Of a DNA stretch of 38,052 nucleotides, positions 1 through 8,513 are shown piece after piece. Within the stretch, counting starts at the first letter, position 1, and each line of letters starts with the position of its first letter. The notes below the pieces were generated by a model. That model saw only the letters and a program-made list of their open reading frames with translations, made no database searches and was not told the origin of the DNA. The position numbers and the translations under genes were made by a program. The DNA comes from Candidatus Limadaptatus stercoripullorum (GTDB lineage Bacteria > Bacillota > Clostridia > Christensenellales > CAG-917). The stretch spans positions 1 to 38,052 of the forward strand of contig DVOE01000044.1 in assembly GCA_018713795.1 (NCBI GenBank), in the 5' to 3' direction.

Positions 1-2
1 CC

Positions 3-95
3 TGCCGATTTTTGGCTGAGCAAGGAAGTCGGCGAAGCTAATACCCAACCGTATTAGCAAGGCGAATGACGCGGCTCAGGCGGAAATCGGCGGCG
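3..95. repeat. Nested inverted repeat upstream of ecfA1
   Basis: An inner perfect 8-bp palindrome (GCTAATAC at 37-44 and GTATTAGC at 51-58, 6-nt loop) sits inside outer arms at 5-20 and 80-95 that pair in about 13 of 16 positions. There is no T-tract, so it is not a typical terminator. No coding gene is visible in bases 1-193. It may be a structured RNA or the edge of an element lying to the left; the function is unknown. Confidence 0.45.
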
Positions 96-156
96 CTGAA
101 CCTGGTTCGTATTATTCCTGTCTGGCATAAATCGTCCTTGTCGCCGTCAAAGCGCT

Positions 157-184
157 TTGCAACGCGGGCGGGGTATGGTATGAT
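157..184 (+). promoter_or_regulatory. Promoter of the ecf-truA operon
   Basis: TTGCAA (157-162), 16-nt spacer, TATGAT (179-184). The start codon of ecfA1 is at 194, so transcription would begin only about 2-4 nt before it. No Shine-Dalgarno sequence lies in between. This suggests a leaderless or nearly leaderless mRNA. Confidence 0.6.
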
Positions 185-193
185 AACAAAGTT

Positions 194-1027
194 ATGTCGC
201 AGATAGAAGTCAGAGATGTCGGATATGCCTACAAACTCGGCGAAGGGCAGATAGTTCGCGCCCTGCGCGGGGTGTCTTTCACCGTGGAAAAGGGGGAGTA
301 TGTCGCGCTCGTCGGCATGAACGGCAGCGGCAAGAGCACGCTCGCCAAACTGCTCAACGGGCTGTATATCCCCTCCGCGGGCGATATCCTCATCGACGGC
401 ATCAACACCCGCGACGGCGATCACACCTACGATATCCGCCGCAAGGTGGGCATGGTGTTCCAGAATCCCGACAATCAGATGGTCGCCACCATCATAGAGG
501 ACGATGTCGCCTTCGGACCCGAGAACATCGGCGTGCCCCGCGAGGAGATCGCGGAGCGGGTGGACTACGCCCTCCGCGCCGTGGGAATGGAGGAGCTCAG
601 GGACCGCAGCGCGAGCAAGCTGTCCGGCGGGCAGAAACAGCGCGTCGCGATAGCGGGCGTGCTCGCCATGCGCCCCGACATCATCGTGTTCGACGAGTCC
701 ACCTCCATGCTGGATCCCGAGGGACGGCGCGAGATAGTCGCCGTCTCCCGCGCGCTCAACGAGCAGGGCATCACCGTCATCGCCATAACTCACAACATGG
801 ACGAAGCGGCGCAGGCGGACAGGATCATAGCCCTCAAAAAGGGCAGGATCGCCGCCGACGGCACCCCCAAAGAGGTGTTCGCCTCCTCCGCCGTCCGCGA
901 ATGCGGGCTGGTGCTGCCGCCCGCCGCCGAAGCCGCGCGGCTGCTTTCGGAGAGGGGGTTCGTCTTCCCCTCCGCGGTCACCTGCGAGGAAGAACTCACG
1001 GAGGGCATATGCGCGCAGTTGAAGTAA
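194..1027 (+). CDS. ecfA1: Energy-coupling factor transporter ATPase EcfA1
   Basis: This is one of the two ATPases of an ECF importer, which drives vitamin or metal uptake through exchangeable S components in the membrane. The 277-residue protein has Walker A GMNGSGKST (41-49), the Q-loop region around VFQNPDNQ, the ABC signature LSGGQKQR and a Walker B/D-loop region FDESTSMLDP, all typical of EcfA1. The second ATPase, EcfT and truA follow immediately, an order common in Bacillota. No S component is present in the window, so the module probably serves S components encoded elsewhere (group II ECF). The start was chosen as the ATG directly after the promoter; no ribosome-binding site is visible. 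The 3' end overlaps ecfA2 by 19 bp. Confidence 0.95.
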   Translation: MSQIEVRDVGYAYKLGEGQIVRALRGVSFTVEKGEYVALVGMNGSGKSTLAKLLNGLYIPSAGDILIDGINTRDGDHTYDIRRKVGMVFQNPDNQMVATIIEDDVAFGPENIGVPREEIAERVDYALRAVGMEELRDRSASKLSGGQKQRVAIAGVLAMRPDIIVFDESTSMLDPEGRREIVAVSRALNEQGITVIAITHNMDEAAQADRIIALKKGRIAADGTPKEVFASSAVRECGLVLPPAAEAARLLSERGFVFPSAVTCEEELTEGICAQLK

Positions 1028-1947
1028 AGGGACTGACCTACACATATTCGCGCAAGACGCCCTACGAAAAGCGCGCTCTCGACGGCGTGAGTTTTTGCAT
1101 AGAAGAGGGGGAGTTCGTCGGGCTCATCGGCTGCACGGGCAGCGGCAAGAGCACGCTCATCCAGCACCTCAACGGATTGGTAAAGTTGCAGGAAGGCGAG
1201 GTCACGGTGGAGGGGCTGTCCGCCTCGGACAAGAAGTCGCTGAAAAAACTGCGCTTTGCGGTGGGCATGGTCTTCCAATATCCCGAATATCAGCTCTTCG
1301 AGGACACGGTGGCGAAGGACATCGCCTTCGGTCCCAAGAACATGAAACTCCCGAAAGAGGAGATAGACAGGAGGGTGCGCCGCGCCATGGAAGTGGTGGG
1401 ACTGCCTTACGAGCAGTTCGCCGAGCGCAGTCCCTTCGAGCTGTCCGGCGGCGAGAAGCGCAGGGCGGCGATAGCCGGCGTCATAGCCATGGAGCCGCGC
1501 ATACTCGTGCTCGACGAGCCCGTCGCGGGGCTGGATCCCGCGGGCAGGAAGGAGATCCTCGAGCTCGTGCTCAAACTCAAAGCCGAGGTCAGCCCCACCG
1601 TCATAATGGTGTCGCATTACATGGACGACATCGCGGCGCTCGCCACCAGGCTCATAGCGCTCCGCGACGGCAAAGTGGTGGCGGACGGCACTCCCGCCGA
1701 GGTGTTCGGCGACCGCGAAAAGGCGAGAGAGGCGGGCATAGACCTTCCCTTTGCCGCGAGCATGGTCGACAAACTCGCGGGGCAGGGCATAGATCTTCCG
1801 AAGACGGTGCTCACCCTCCCGGAACTCGCAGACGCGCTCGCGGCTTACCGCGACGGACGCGGCGGGCGTGCGGAGACGGCGACGGACGAGACCGAGGACG
1901 GCGGGATCGCCGAAACGACGCAAACGGGGGAGGGGAGCGATGTTTAA
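1009..1947 (+). CDS. ecfA2: Energy-coupling factor transporter ATPase EcfA2
   Basis: This is the second ATPase of the ECF module (312 residues), forming a heterodimer with EcfA1. Walker A is GCTGSGKST, the signature is LSGGEKRR and Walker B reads LDEPVAGLDP. The chosen ATG at 1009 follows GGAGGG, and the protein from there begins MRAVEVKGLTYTYS, the expected family N terminus; an upstream in-frame start would add 36 residues that look like out-of-frame ecfA1. The C-terminal roughly 35 residues are rich in Glu, Thr and Gly and are probably a disordered tail. It ends 8 bp inside ecfT. Confidence 0.95.
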   Translation: MRAVEVKGLTYTYSRKTPYEKRALDGVSFCIEEGEFVGLIGCTGSGKSTLIQHLNGLVKLQEGEVTVEGLSASDKKSLKKLRFAVGMVFQYPEYQLFEDTVAKDIAFGPKNMKLPKEEIDRRVRRAMEVVGLPYEQFAERSPFELSGGEKRRAAIAGVIAMEPRILVLDEPVAGLDPAGRKEILELVLKLKAEVSPTVIMVSHYMDDIAALATRLIALRDGKVVADGTPAEVFGDREKAREAGIDLPFAASMVDKLAGQGIDLPKTVLTLPELADALAAYRDGRGGRAETATDETEDGGIAETTQTGEGSDV

Positions 1948-2782
1948 GGACATTTCCTTCGGACAGTACTATCCCGTGGATTCTCCCGTCCACCGCCTTG
2001 ATCCCCGGGTCAAGATGCTGCTTACGCTGCTGTTCATCGTCGGCATCTTTTTCATCAAGAGTTATTTCGGGTTCATGGTGACGGCGGCGCTGCTCCTCGT
2101 CGTCATCCTCATGGCGCGGCTGCCCATGGTATCCGTGCTCAAGTCGGTGCGGGGCATACTCCTCATCGTGACCGTCGCCGCCGTCATCAACCTCTTTTTC
2201 ATAAAGGGCGGCGAAGTGCTTTGGAGCTGGCGGGCGCTCACCATTACCGACGAGGGCGTGCACACTACCATAAAGGTCACTCTGCGCCTCATATTGCTCA
2301 TCAGCGGCGCGTCGCTGCTCCCTCTGACCACCACTCCCGTCGCCATCGCGGACGGCACCGAGAGTCTGCTCGCGCCCCTCAAACTCGTCAAAGTCCCCGT
2401 CAGGGACATCGCCATGATCATGAGCATCGCGCTGCGGTTCATCCCCTCGCTCTTCGAGGAGACCAACAAGATCATCGCCGCGCAGAAGGCTCGCGGAGCG
2501 TCCTTTGACACCGGCGGGCTCATCGCCCGCGCCAAGGCGTTGCTCCCGGTGCTCATACCGCTCTTCGTCAATTCCTTCCGCCGCGCGGACGAGCTCGCGT
2601 TCGCGATGGACGCGCGCTGCTACAACGCCACCGACAAACGCACCAAGATGAAGGTGATGAAACTGCGCCTTCCGGACGCCGTCGCCTTCCTCGTCATGGC
2701 GGCGTATTTCGCGGGCATACTCGTCGAGCGCTACGCCTTCCCCGGCGCCATGGACGGGCTCATCTTCGGAGGGCTCGTATGA
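1940..2782 (+). CDS. ecfT: Energy-coupling factor transmembrane protein EcfT
   Basis: This is the membrane scaffold of the ECF importer, which joins the ATPase pair to the substrate-binding S component. The 280-residue protein has several hydrophobic segments (around 30-70, 80-105 and 125-145, plus one near the C terminus). It carries the coupling-helix motifs AQKARGASFD and FAMDARCYN, whose Ala-Arg pairs contact the ATPases in this family. The start ATG at 1940 follows GGGGAGCG and gives the typical MFKDISFGQYYPVDSPVHRL N terminus. It overlaps truA by 4 bp (ATGA), suggesting translational coupling. Confidence 0.93.
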   Translation: MFKDISFGQYYPVDSPVHRLDPRVKMLLTLLFIVGIFFIKSYFGFMVTAALLLVVILMARLPMVSVLKSVRGILLIVTVAAVINLFFIKGGEVLWSWRALTITDEGVHTTIKVTLRLILLISGASLLPLTTTPVAIADGTESLLAPLKLVKVPVRDIAMIMSIALRFIPSLFEETNKIIAAQKARGASFDTGGLIARAKALLPVLIPLFVNSFRRADELAFAMDARCYNATDKRTKMKVMKLRLPDAVAFLVMAAYFAGILVERYAFPGAMDGLIFGGLV

Positions 2783-3564
2783 GATACCGCGCCGTCGTGT
2801 CCTATTTCGGCAAGGATTATGTGGGCTGGCAGCGGCAGCTTAACGGGATCTCCGTCCAGCAACGGCTGGAGGAGGCGCTGACCCGCACTTTCGGCGTGCC
2901 GACGGAATGCACCGCGAGCGGCAGGACGGACGCGGGCGTACACGCGGCGGGACAGGTCGTGCACTTCGATGCCGACACGCCCATCCCCGCGGACAAGATC
3001 CCCTTTGCGGTCAACACCGAGCTTCCGGACGACATCTCCGTGCTCTCCTGTAAGCCCGTTCCGGACTCGTTCAACGCCCGCTTTTCGGCAAAACGCAAGA
3101 CTTACCGCTATTCGGTCTATGTCTCCCGCCACAGGCTCCCCCTCCTCGCTCCGACGCACGCGCACATCGCCGTGCCCCTCGACATCGACGCCATGCGAAA
3201 GTGCGCCGCGCTCATCGAGGGCGAGCACGATTTCAAGTCCTTCGAGGCGAGCGGATCCAAGGTCAAAAGCACGGTGCGCACGGTCTATCGGGCGGAAGTC
3301 GCCGCCGAGGGCGATATCCGCGGGGGCGTGCTCGCGGAGGGACGCGTGTACATCACGGTGACCGGCAACGGTTTTTTGTACAACATGGTGCGCATAATCG
3401 CGGGCACGCTGGTGTACGCAGGCATGGGCAAGCTCGCGGAAGCGGACATCGTCCGCGCTCTCGAAGAGGGTGACAGGACGCTGGCGGGCAAAACGCTGCC
3501 CCCCGAGGGGCTCACGCTCATGAGCGTGGAATACGGAGACGACGATGCTGACGGTGCACTTTGA
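2779..3564 (+). CDS. truA: tRNA pseudouridine(38-40) synthase TruA
   Basis: TruA converts U38-U40 in the anticodon arm of many tRNAs to pseudouridine. The 261-residue protein has the catalytic motif SGRTDAGVHA with nucleophile Asp51, the N-terminal YFGKDYVGWQRQ segment and the C-terminal GNGFLYNMVRIIAGTL segment of the family. Length is normal for TruA. It starts inside the ecfT stop codon and overlaps the next small ORF by 20 bp, so it belongs to the ecf operon. The ecfT-truA link is common in Bacillota. Confidence 0.95.
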   Translation: MRYRAVVSYFGKDYVGWQRQLNGISVQQRLEEALTRTFGVPTECTASGRTDAGVHAAGQVVHFDADTPIPADKIPFAVNTELPDDISVLSCKPVPDSFNARFSAKRKTYRYSVYVSRHRLPLLAPTHAHIAVPLDIDAMRKCAALIEGEHDFKSFEASGSKVKSTVRTVYRAEVAAEGDIRGGVLAEGRVYITVTGNGFLYNMVRIIAGTLVYAGMGKLAEADIVRALEEGDRTLAGKTLPPEGLTLMSVEYGDDDADGAL

Positions 3565-3910
3565 AAGAGAAGGGGAAGAGCTCGACGCGCTGCTTTTCGA
3601 ACTCGGCGAAAAGAGGACGGAAGGCAGGTGCAATTTTGTGCTCCGCGAGGACGGCGATCCCATAGGTCTCATGCAGACGACGGTGGGCGAAACCGTCAAG
3701 ATCGTATACTTTAACATCGTAAAACGCGCGATGAACCGCGAGAACCGCGAATTCTTCTTCCGCGCCATGCTCTTCAAATTTTCGCTCAATCCCGTCCCGC
3801 TCGAGGTGGAAGGGGAGCATCCCGAGCTTGAAAAATTCGGGTTCGTCTACGACGGGAAGAGCATGAAGATCCTCTCCTCGGACATCCGGCTTTCGGGCTG
3901 TCACGGCTGA
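3545..3910 (+). CDS. Small unknown protein, possibly a degenerate GNAT-like fold
   Basis: This 121-residue protein is not confidently assigned. It has no signal peptide or membrane segment. The pattern of a strand, a kinked strand (about 39-58), a helix containing REFFFRAMLFK and a terminal LEKFGFVYDGKSMKI resembles the core of an N-acetyltransferase (compare the family ending 'y.k.GF'). The acetyl-CoA P-loop (R/Q-x-x-G-x-G/A) is not visible, so catalysis cannot be claimed. It overlaps truA by 20 bp and is followed at once by a terminator, making it the last gene of the ecf operon. Dense overlap and conserved-looking composition support it being real. Confidence 0.7.
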   Translation: MLTVHFEREGEELDALLFELGEKRTEGRCNFVLREDGDPIGLMQTTVGETVKIVYFNIVKRAMNRENREFFFRAMLFKFSLNPVPLEVEGEHPELEKFGFVYDGKSMKILSSDIRLSGCHG

Positions 3911-3916
3911 TGGCTC

Positions 3917-3943
3917 CGCCGCCCCTGCGGGCGGCGCTTTTTT
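3917..3943 (+). terminator. Rho-independent terminator of the ecf-truA operon
   Basis: A perfect 8-bp GC stem (3917-3924 with 3929-3936, loop CTGC) is followed by C and six T's. It lies 6 bp after the stop codon of the last ORF. Confidence 0.9.
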
Positions 3944-3969
3944 AGGGCGCCGAGACTTCCCGAATGCGC

Positions 3970-3998
3970 TTGCAAAGCGCGCGCGCTTGCGTTAGAAT
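3970..3998 (+). promoter_or_regulatory. Promoter of glnS operon
   Basis: TTGCAA (3970-3975), 17-nt spacer, TAGAAT (3993-3998). Predicted transcription start is near 4005, leaving a leader of about 20 nt with AAGGACGG just before the ATG at 4026. This is a conventional leadered promoter. Confidence 0.75.
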
Positions 3999-4025
3999 AG
4001 TCACACAACGATAAGGACGGTGTAT

Positions 4026-5669
4026 ATGTCGGACAAGCCCGAAAACACCGCGGTCCCCGCCGCGGCGTCCAATTTTATAGAAGATATCATCAACGAGGAC
4101 ATCGCCGAAGGCAGATGTTCCGAGATCGTCACGCGTTTCCCGCCTGAGCCCAACGGCTATCTGCACATCGGACACGCCAAGGCGCTGTGCATAAATTTCG
4201 GCGTCAAGCAGAAGTACGGCGGCAAGTGCAACCTGCGTTTTGACGACACCAACCCCGAAAAAGAAGACACCGAGTACATGCGGAGCATCGAGAAGGATAT
4301 CCGCTGGCTGGGCTTCGAGTGGGACGGGAAGTTCAACGCGTCGGATTACTTCGACGCCATGTACGACTGCGCGGTCTCGCTCATCAAGGCGGGAAAGGCG
4401 TATGTCTGCGACCTCAGCGCCGAGGAGATAAAGCGCACCCGCGGCACGCTCACCGAGCCCGGCATCCCCAGCCCCTACCGCGAGAGGAGCGTCGAGGAGA
4501 ACCTCGACCTGTTTTCGCGTATGCGCGCGGGCGAGTTCGACGAGGGCGCGAGGGTGCTCCGCGCCAAGATCGACATGGCTTCGCCCAACATCAACATGCG
4601 CGACCCCGTCATCTACCGCATAGTCAAAGCCGAGCACCCGCACACCGGCGACAAGTGGGTCATCTATCCAATGTACGATTTTGCGCATCCCATCGAGGAC
4701 GCCATAGAGGGGATCACCCATTCGCTGTGTTCGCTGGAATTCGAGAACCACCGTCCGCTGTACGACTGGGTGACCGAGAACTGTCCTTACCGTCCCCGTC
4801 CCCGTCAGATAGAGTTCGCGAGGCTGAATCTCACGCACACCGTCATGAGCAAGCGCTTTTTGAAGAGGCTTGTGGACGAAGGCGTGGTGTGGGGCTGGGA
4901 CGATCCCAGGCTGCCCACCCTCTCCGGGATGCGCGAGAGGGGATATCCGCCCGAGGCGATACGCGATTTCTGTTCGCGCATAGGCGTCGCGAAGGCGGAC
5001 AGCGTGGTGGATATCGCGCTGCTCGAGCATTGCGTGCGCGAGTATCTCAACGAGAACGCCGTCCGCGCCATGGTGGTCACCCGTCCGCTCAAGGTCGTGG
5101 TGGACAACTATCCCGAGGGCGCGAGCGAAACGGTGAGCGTGGAGAACAACCCCCGCCGCCCCGAAGAGGGGACTCACGAGGCGACTTTCTCCCGCGAGAT
5201 CTACATAGAGCGCGACGACTTTTCCGCCGATCCGCCTCCCAAGTACTTCCGCCTGAAGCCCGGCGGCACGGTGAGGCTGAAAGGCGCCTATATCGTGGAG
5301 TACAAGAGCCACGAGTGCGACGAGTCGGGAGAGCCGACGGTCGTGCATGTGGAGCTGATCGAGGGCACCCGCTCGGGCGAACCCGGCTCTGCGATGAAGG
5401 TCAAGGGCACCGTGCATTGGGTGAACGCGGCGGACTCGGCGGATGTCACTCTCAACATGTTCGACTACCTCTTCGAGGACGGCGACGGCGACTATATGGA
5501 CAGGGTGAACCCGAATTCGCTCACCGTGCTCCGCGGCAAGGCGGAGAAGTTCCTCGAGGGCGCGGAGAAGGGCGAGAGGTTCCAATTCCTGCGCGAAGGC
5601 TATTTCGTCGCGAGAGGCGGCGGAGAGTTCAACTGCATCGTCGGACTCAAAGACGGTTTCAGACCCTGA
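4026..5669 (+). CDS. glnS: Glutaminyl-tRNA synthetase
   Basis: This class I synthetase charges tRNA-Gln directly with glutamine. The 547-residue protein has the HIGH motif in PNGYLHIGHAKAL (about 43-55) and the KMSKS equivalent VMSKR (273-277), then a C-terminal beta-barrel anticodon-binding region. Length fits bacterial GlnRS (about 550). ATG 4026 is preferred over a GTG 6 bp upstream because of its spacing from AAGGACGG. A direct GlnRS is patchy in Bacillota, where the transamidation route dominates; a tRNA-Gln(CTG) lies in the same window. Two small hairpins separate it from the next gene. Confidence 0.95.
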   Translation: MSDKPENTAVPAAASNFIEDIINEDIAEGRCSEIVTRFPPEPNGYLHIGHAKALCINFGVKQKYGGKCNLRFDDTNPEKEDTEYMRSIEKDIRWLGFEWDGKFNASDYFDAMYDCAVSLIKAGKAYVCDLSAEEIKRTRGTLTEPGIPSPYRERSVEENLDLFSRMRAGEFDEGARVLRAKIDMASPNINMRDPVIYRIVKAEHPHTGDKWVIYPMYDFAHPIEDAIEGITHSLCSLEFENHRPLYDWVTENCPYRPRPRQIEFARLNLTHTVMSKRFLKRLVDEGVVWGWDDPRLPTLSGMRERGYPPEAIRDFCSRIGVAKADSVVDIALLEHCVREYLNENAVRAMVVTRPLKVVVDNYPEGASETVSVENNPRRPEEGTHEATFSREIYIERDDFSADPPPKYFRLKPGGTVRLKGAYIVEYKSHECDESGEPTVVHVELIEGTRSGEPGSAMKVKGTVHWVNAADSADVTLNMFDYLFEDGDGDYMDRVNPNSLTVLRGKAEKFLEGAEKGERFQFLREGYFVARGGGEFNCIVGLKDGFRP

Positions 5670-5670
5670 C

Positions 5671-5710
5671 CGCTCGCCGAGGCGAGCGTCGGAAAGCCCG
5701 CTCGGCGGGC
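5671..5710 (+). promoter_or_regulatory. Two tandem hairpins between glnS and zinc-ribbon gene
   Basis: A 7-bp stem (5671-5677 with 5682-5688) is followed by a 5-bp stem (5696-5700 with 5706-5710). Neither has a T-tract, so read-through is expected. They may adjust message stability or relative expression of the downstream genes. Confidence 0.4.
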
Positions 5711-5723
5711 GAGGAGCAATGAT

Positions 5724-6788
5724 ATGTTCACTTGCAAGATCTGCGGAAGCGAAGTGACGCGCGGACAGGCTTACTGCCCGGGTTGCGGCGCGGATGTCGT
5801 GGCGAATTACGAGGTCAAATGCCCCTCGTGCGGCACGGTGGCGTCGGCGGGGGACAGGTTTTGTCCCAAGTGCGGCTGCCTGCTCGGGGTGCTGCGCAAG
5901 CCCGTTTGCAGCATATGCGGCGCGGAGAACATGCCGGGCGCCAAGTTCTGCGTGGTGTGCGGCGCTCCCGTCTTTGACGGCGCGAACCCTCTCACCGAAG
6001 AGGATGTGCTGGAACTTCGCAAGAACAAGATGAATGTCGACCTCATGCTCGGCGAGCGTATGCGCGTCGCCGACCGCGAGATAGAGGCGATGAAGCGCAA
6101 GGTGGGCGAGGACAAAGCCCGCGCGCTCAAAGAGATCGAGGACTACCGCAAGAAGACCAACGAGGAGTTTTCCAAGCAGGCGCGCATCCTGGACGCCTAC
6201 CGCGACAAGGTCAACGAGCTGGGCTCGGAGGATGTGGCGAAGCTGGTCAGACTGTCGGCGGCGCTCAAGAGATACGCGCAGTTCCGCTCGGATCCCTATT
6301 CCGCTCTCGAAGACGCGGAAGAGGGTGAGGGCGTGTTCGTCTGCCCGGCGTGCGGGACGGTCAACGCTCCCGACGCCACCGAATGTTCGCGCTGCGGCAG
6401 GTCCAAGGCGCGCTCCGAACTGCTGCTCGCCAAGGGGCTCATCAAACAGTCGCCTCCCGTCAGGAGGAAGATAAGGACCATCCCCGCCGAAGAGGCGGAT
6501 CTCGACGCGCCGCACACCCCGACCTTCTCGGAGTTCGCGGGAGCGGCGTTCGAAGAGGCTCAGAACAAACCCATTGAGGTGGAGTCCGCGGAGGCGGGCG
6601 CGGGGCGCACCGTGCGCTATCCCTACGGCGCGATGTACGGCATCAATCCCGAGACGGGTATGCCGTGGCAGATGCCGCCGATAGTGCAGCCGGTGGCGTT
6701 CGTGCCCTATGTCACCCAGGATCAGCCTCTCATGCAGTACACGCCCACGGGCGAATATATCGACGAGGACGGCAACTCCGACAAATGA
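5724..6788 (+). CDS. Zinc-ribbon/coiled-coil protein with C-terminal proline motif
   Basis: This 354-residue soluble protein has four CxxC-type zinc knuckles: Cys4/7/18/21, Cys33/36/47/50, Cys62/65/76/79 and Cys207/210/221/224. A charged helical stretch at about 95-170 is probably a coiled coil between the third and fourth ribbons. The tail from about 240 is disordered and contains PPIVQPVAFVPYVTQD (318-333). A close relative of that motif occurs in the membrane protein at 7589-8476. There is no signal peptide. The stop codon overlaps the next start (ATGA), so the three genes 5724-8476 look like one module. It could be a cytosolic adaptor or scaffold for the membrane partners. No enzymatic motif is visible; the function is unknown. 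Confidence 0.85.
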   Translation: MFTCKICGSEVTRGQAYCPGCGADVVANYEVKCPSCGTVASAGDRFCPKCGCLLGVLRKPVCSICGAENMPGAKFCVVCGAPVFDGANPLTEEDVLELRKNKMNVDLMLGERMRVADREIEAMKRKVGEDKARALKEIEDYRKKTNEEFSKQARILDAYRDKVNELGSEDVAKLVRLSAALKRYAQFRSDPYSALEDAEEGEGVFVCPACGTVNAPDATECSRCGRSKARSELLLAKGLIKQSPPVRRKIRTIPAEEADLDAPHTPTFSEFAGAAFEEAQNKPIEVESAEAGAGRTVRYPYGAMYGINPETGMPWQMPPIVQPVAFVPYVTQDQPLMQYTPTGEYIDEDGNSDK

Positions 6789-7567
6789 CCGACGAGAAGC
6801 AAAACAACATACGCCGTCCCGAGGACGAGATAAGGCGGGCTCCCGCTCCGCTCGATCCCGCTGCGCCCAAGACCGTGCAGGGGTTCAGGCAGGAGTTCGT
6901 CATAGTCCCGCGCCTCGAGATGCCCGAAGCTCCCGGCGAGAAAAAGGCGCCGGTGTCCACTTCGTCGGACTATCAGCCCAAGTCCCGCGACATAAGCAAG
7001 CGCAGAAAGCGCGGTATGCGTGAACGCAACTTCGGCGTGGGGCTGGCCATGCTGATATGCTCGGCGGCGGCTCTCATCCCCTTCGTCTTCGCGGCGTGCG
7101 GAGTCAGGGCGGATTTCTTCCCGTTCAAGTTCGTGCCCGAGACCTACGATGTCGTGGGCGGCTGGATAGACGCCTTCCGCGTGACGGCGGAGAACGGCTG
7201 GAAGGGCGAGGCGGTCAAGGAAGTGTGGACGGCGATGGTGCCCGAGATGCTGCTCACCGTGGGGCTTATCGGCATAGTCGTCAATCTGTTCAAGGCGCTG
7301 ACCGGGATGTTCGGCGCGCTGCGTCCCCGCCGCTATACGCTGGGCGCGGGGCTCTTCCTCTTGTCGGTATGCGCCGTGTTCGTCGCCGCTCTGGTCGGAG
7401 CGGAGGAGATAGGCGTCGCGCGCATAGATTTCATGCAGGACTTCATTTACGGCTTCGCCACGAGCGAATTCTTCACCTTCTTCGCGGTCGCTCTGCTCAA
7501 TCTGATCGCGGCGGTGGTGTGTTCGCTGGTGACGCCGCAGCGGACGGGTTATACCCGCGGCAAATAA
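6785..7567 (+). CDS. Four-helix membrane protein with cytoplasmic N-terminal tail
   Basis: This 260-residue protein is not recognised. Residues 1-80 are hydrophilic and end in a basic cluster (KRRKRGMRER). Four hydrophobic segments follow at about 83-105, 152-173, 186-206 and 228-250. The loop between the first two is about 45 residues long. The tail contains FVIVPRLEMPEAP (38-50), only loosely like the Pro/Val motif of its neighbours. ATG 6785 overlaps the preceding stop; a longer in-frame ORF exists upstream but is embedded in the zinc-ribbon gene. The layout (tail, basic cluster, TM1, long loop, TM2-4) matches the next gene, so the two may be distant paralogues. Confidence 0.85.
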   Translation: MTDEKQNNIRRPEDEIRRAPAPLDPAAPKTVQGFRQEFVIVPRLEMPEAPGEKKAPVSTSSDYQPKSRDISKRRKRGMRERNFGVGLAMLICSAAALIPFVFAACGVRADFFPFKFVPETYDVVGGWIDAFRVTAENGWKGEAVKEVWTAMVPEMLLTVGLIGIVVNLFKALTGMFGALRPRRYTLGAGLFLLSVCAVFVAALVGAEEIGVARIDFMQDFIYGFATSEFFTFFAVALLNLIAAVVCSLVTPQRTGYTRGK

Positions 7568-7588
7568 TGCCCGAGGAGGCATAGGAAA

Positions 7589-8476
7589 ATGGCAAAGAAA
7601 GAACGCATCGAGACCTCTTTCGATCCCGAAGTGCGCGAGGAGACGGTTTCTCCCGCCGCCGCTTCCGAGGAAGAGCCCAAAGAGACGCTTTACGAGAGCG
7701 AGGCGTACGGCAACCCGCGCCCCGATACAGGCACGCGCACCACGGTCATGAAGACGGTGGGCGTGGGCGGTCCCGTGCCCATCATCGCTCCCAAACATAA
7801 CACCATCCAGCTCCAGCCCATCATCGTGCCGCTCGCCGTCGTGCCTTACATGAGCCAGGACAGCGCCGTGCTGAACACGGAGGGCGAGACGACGGCGTAC
7901 GCGGGCGGATCCGGCGCGCCGAGTTCGTCGGTGGAGTTCGACAGCGCGCGCGTCGCAAGCGAAAGGAGAGCGGTCGCGAGGCGGGCGTCCATGCGCTGCA
8001 GGCTGTTCTCGTTCGTCTCCTTCCTGCTCGTCGCGTTGGTGGCGGCAGGGTTCATGCTCGCCTATTTCAGCCCCGTGCTCGGAGTGGTGAACTTTTCGGG
8101 CTGCGATGTCATCGGTTGCATAGAGACATTGGCGGAAGGCGGCAAGCCCGCCGTCATGTCTCAGACGGTCACCAACATCATCGCCGCGTTCGGGGTCGCG
8201 CTCGCGCTCGTCGCGACGCTCATAGGCGCGCTCGTGGGCAGATATCCGCGCAAGACGGTGATCTTCTCCGCCGCGCTTTCCATGCTCGCATTCGGCGCCG
8301 AACTCATCGCCGCAGCCGTGCGCGGAGGGTTCGATCTCGGCGCGAACGCCGCACATATCCTCATGGCCGCGCTCTCCGCGCTGCTGCTCATCGTGTCCGC
8401 CGTCCTCGCCGCCGTCGCCAATCGCAGAGAGGACGAGGAGGAGGAGCGCGCCATGCGCGCCACCAGCGAGATATAG
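7589..8476 (+). CDS. Four-helix membrane protein, probable paralogue of its neighbour
   Basis: This 295-residue protein is of unknown function. A hydrophilic N-terminal region (1-135) contains QPIIVPLAVVPYMSQD (76-91), which matches the zinc-ribbon protein's PPIVQPVAFVPYVTQD in nine positions. A basic patch (RRAVARRASMRCR) precedes four hydrophobic segments at about 138-161, 193-216, 222-244 and 252-277. A Glu-rich tail ends the protein. GGAGGCATAGG lies before the ATG. The shared motif suggests both proteins bind a common partner or each other. It is the last gene before walJ, 37 bp downstream. Confidence 0.83.
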   Translation: MAKKERIETSFDPEVREETVSPAAASEEEPKETLYESEAYGNPRPDTGTRTTVMKTVGVGGPVPIIAPKHNTIQLQPIIVPLAVVPYMSQDSAVLNTEGETTAYAGGSGAPSSSVEFDSARVASERRAVARRASMRCRLFSFVSFLLVALVAAGFMLAYFSPVLGVVNFSGCDVIGCIETLAEGGKPAVMSQTVTNIIAAFGVALALVATLIGALVGRYPRKTVIFSAALSMLAFGAELIAAAVRGGFDLGANAAHILMAALSALLLIVSAVLAAVANRREDEEEERAMRATSEI

Positions 8477-8513
8477 TCCGCCTTTAACCGGCGTTTAAGT
8501 TTTCGGACGGAAA

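Noticed and set aside
3942..6515. 857-residue minus-strand ORF opposite glnS and the zinc-ribbon gene
   Set aside because: It is an antisense shadow of two well-supported genes in GC-rich DNA, rich in Arg/His/Leu with no recognisable domain.
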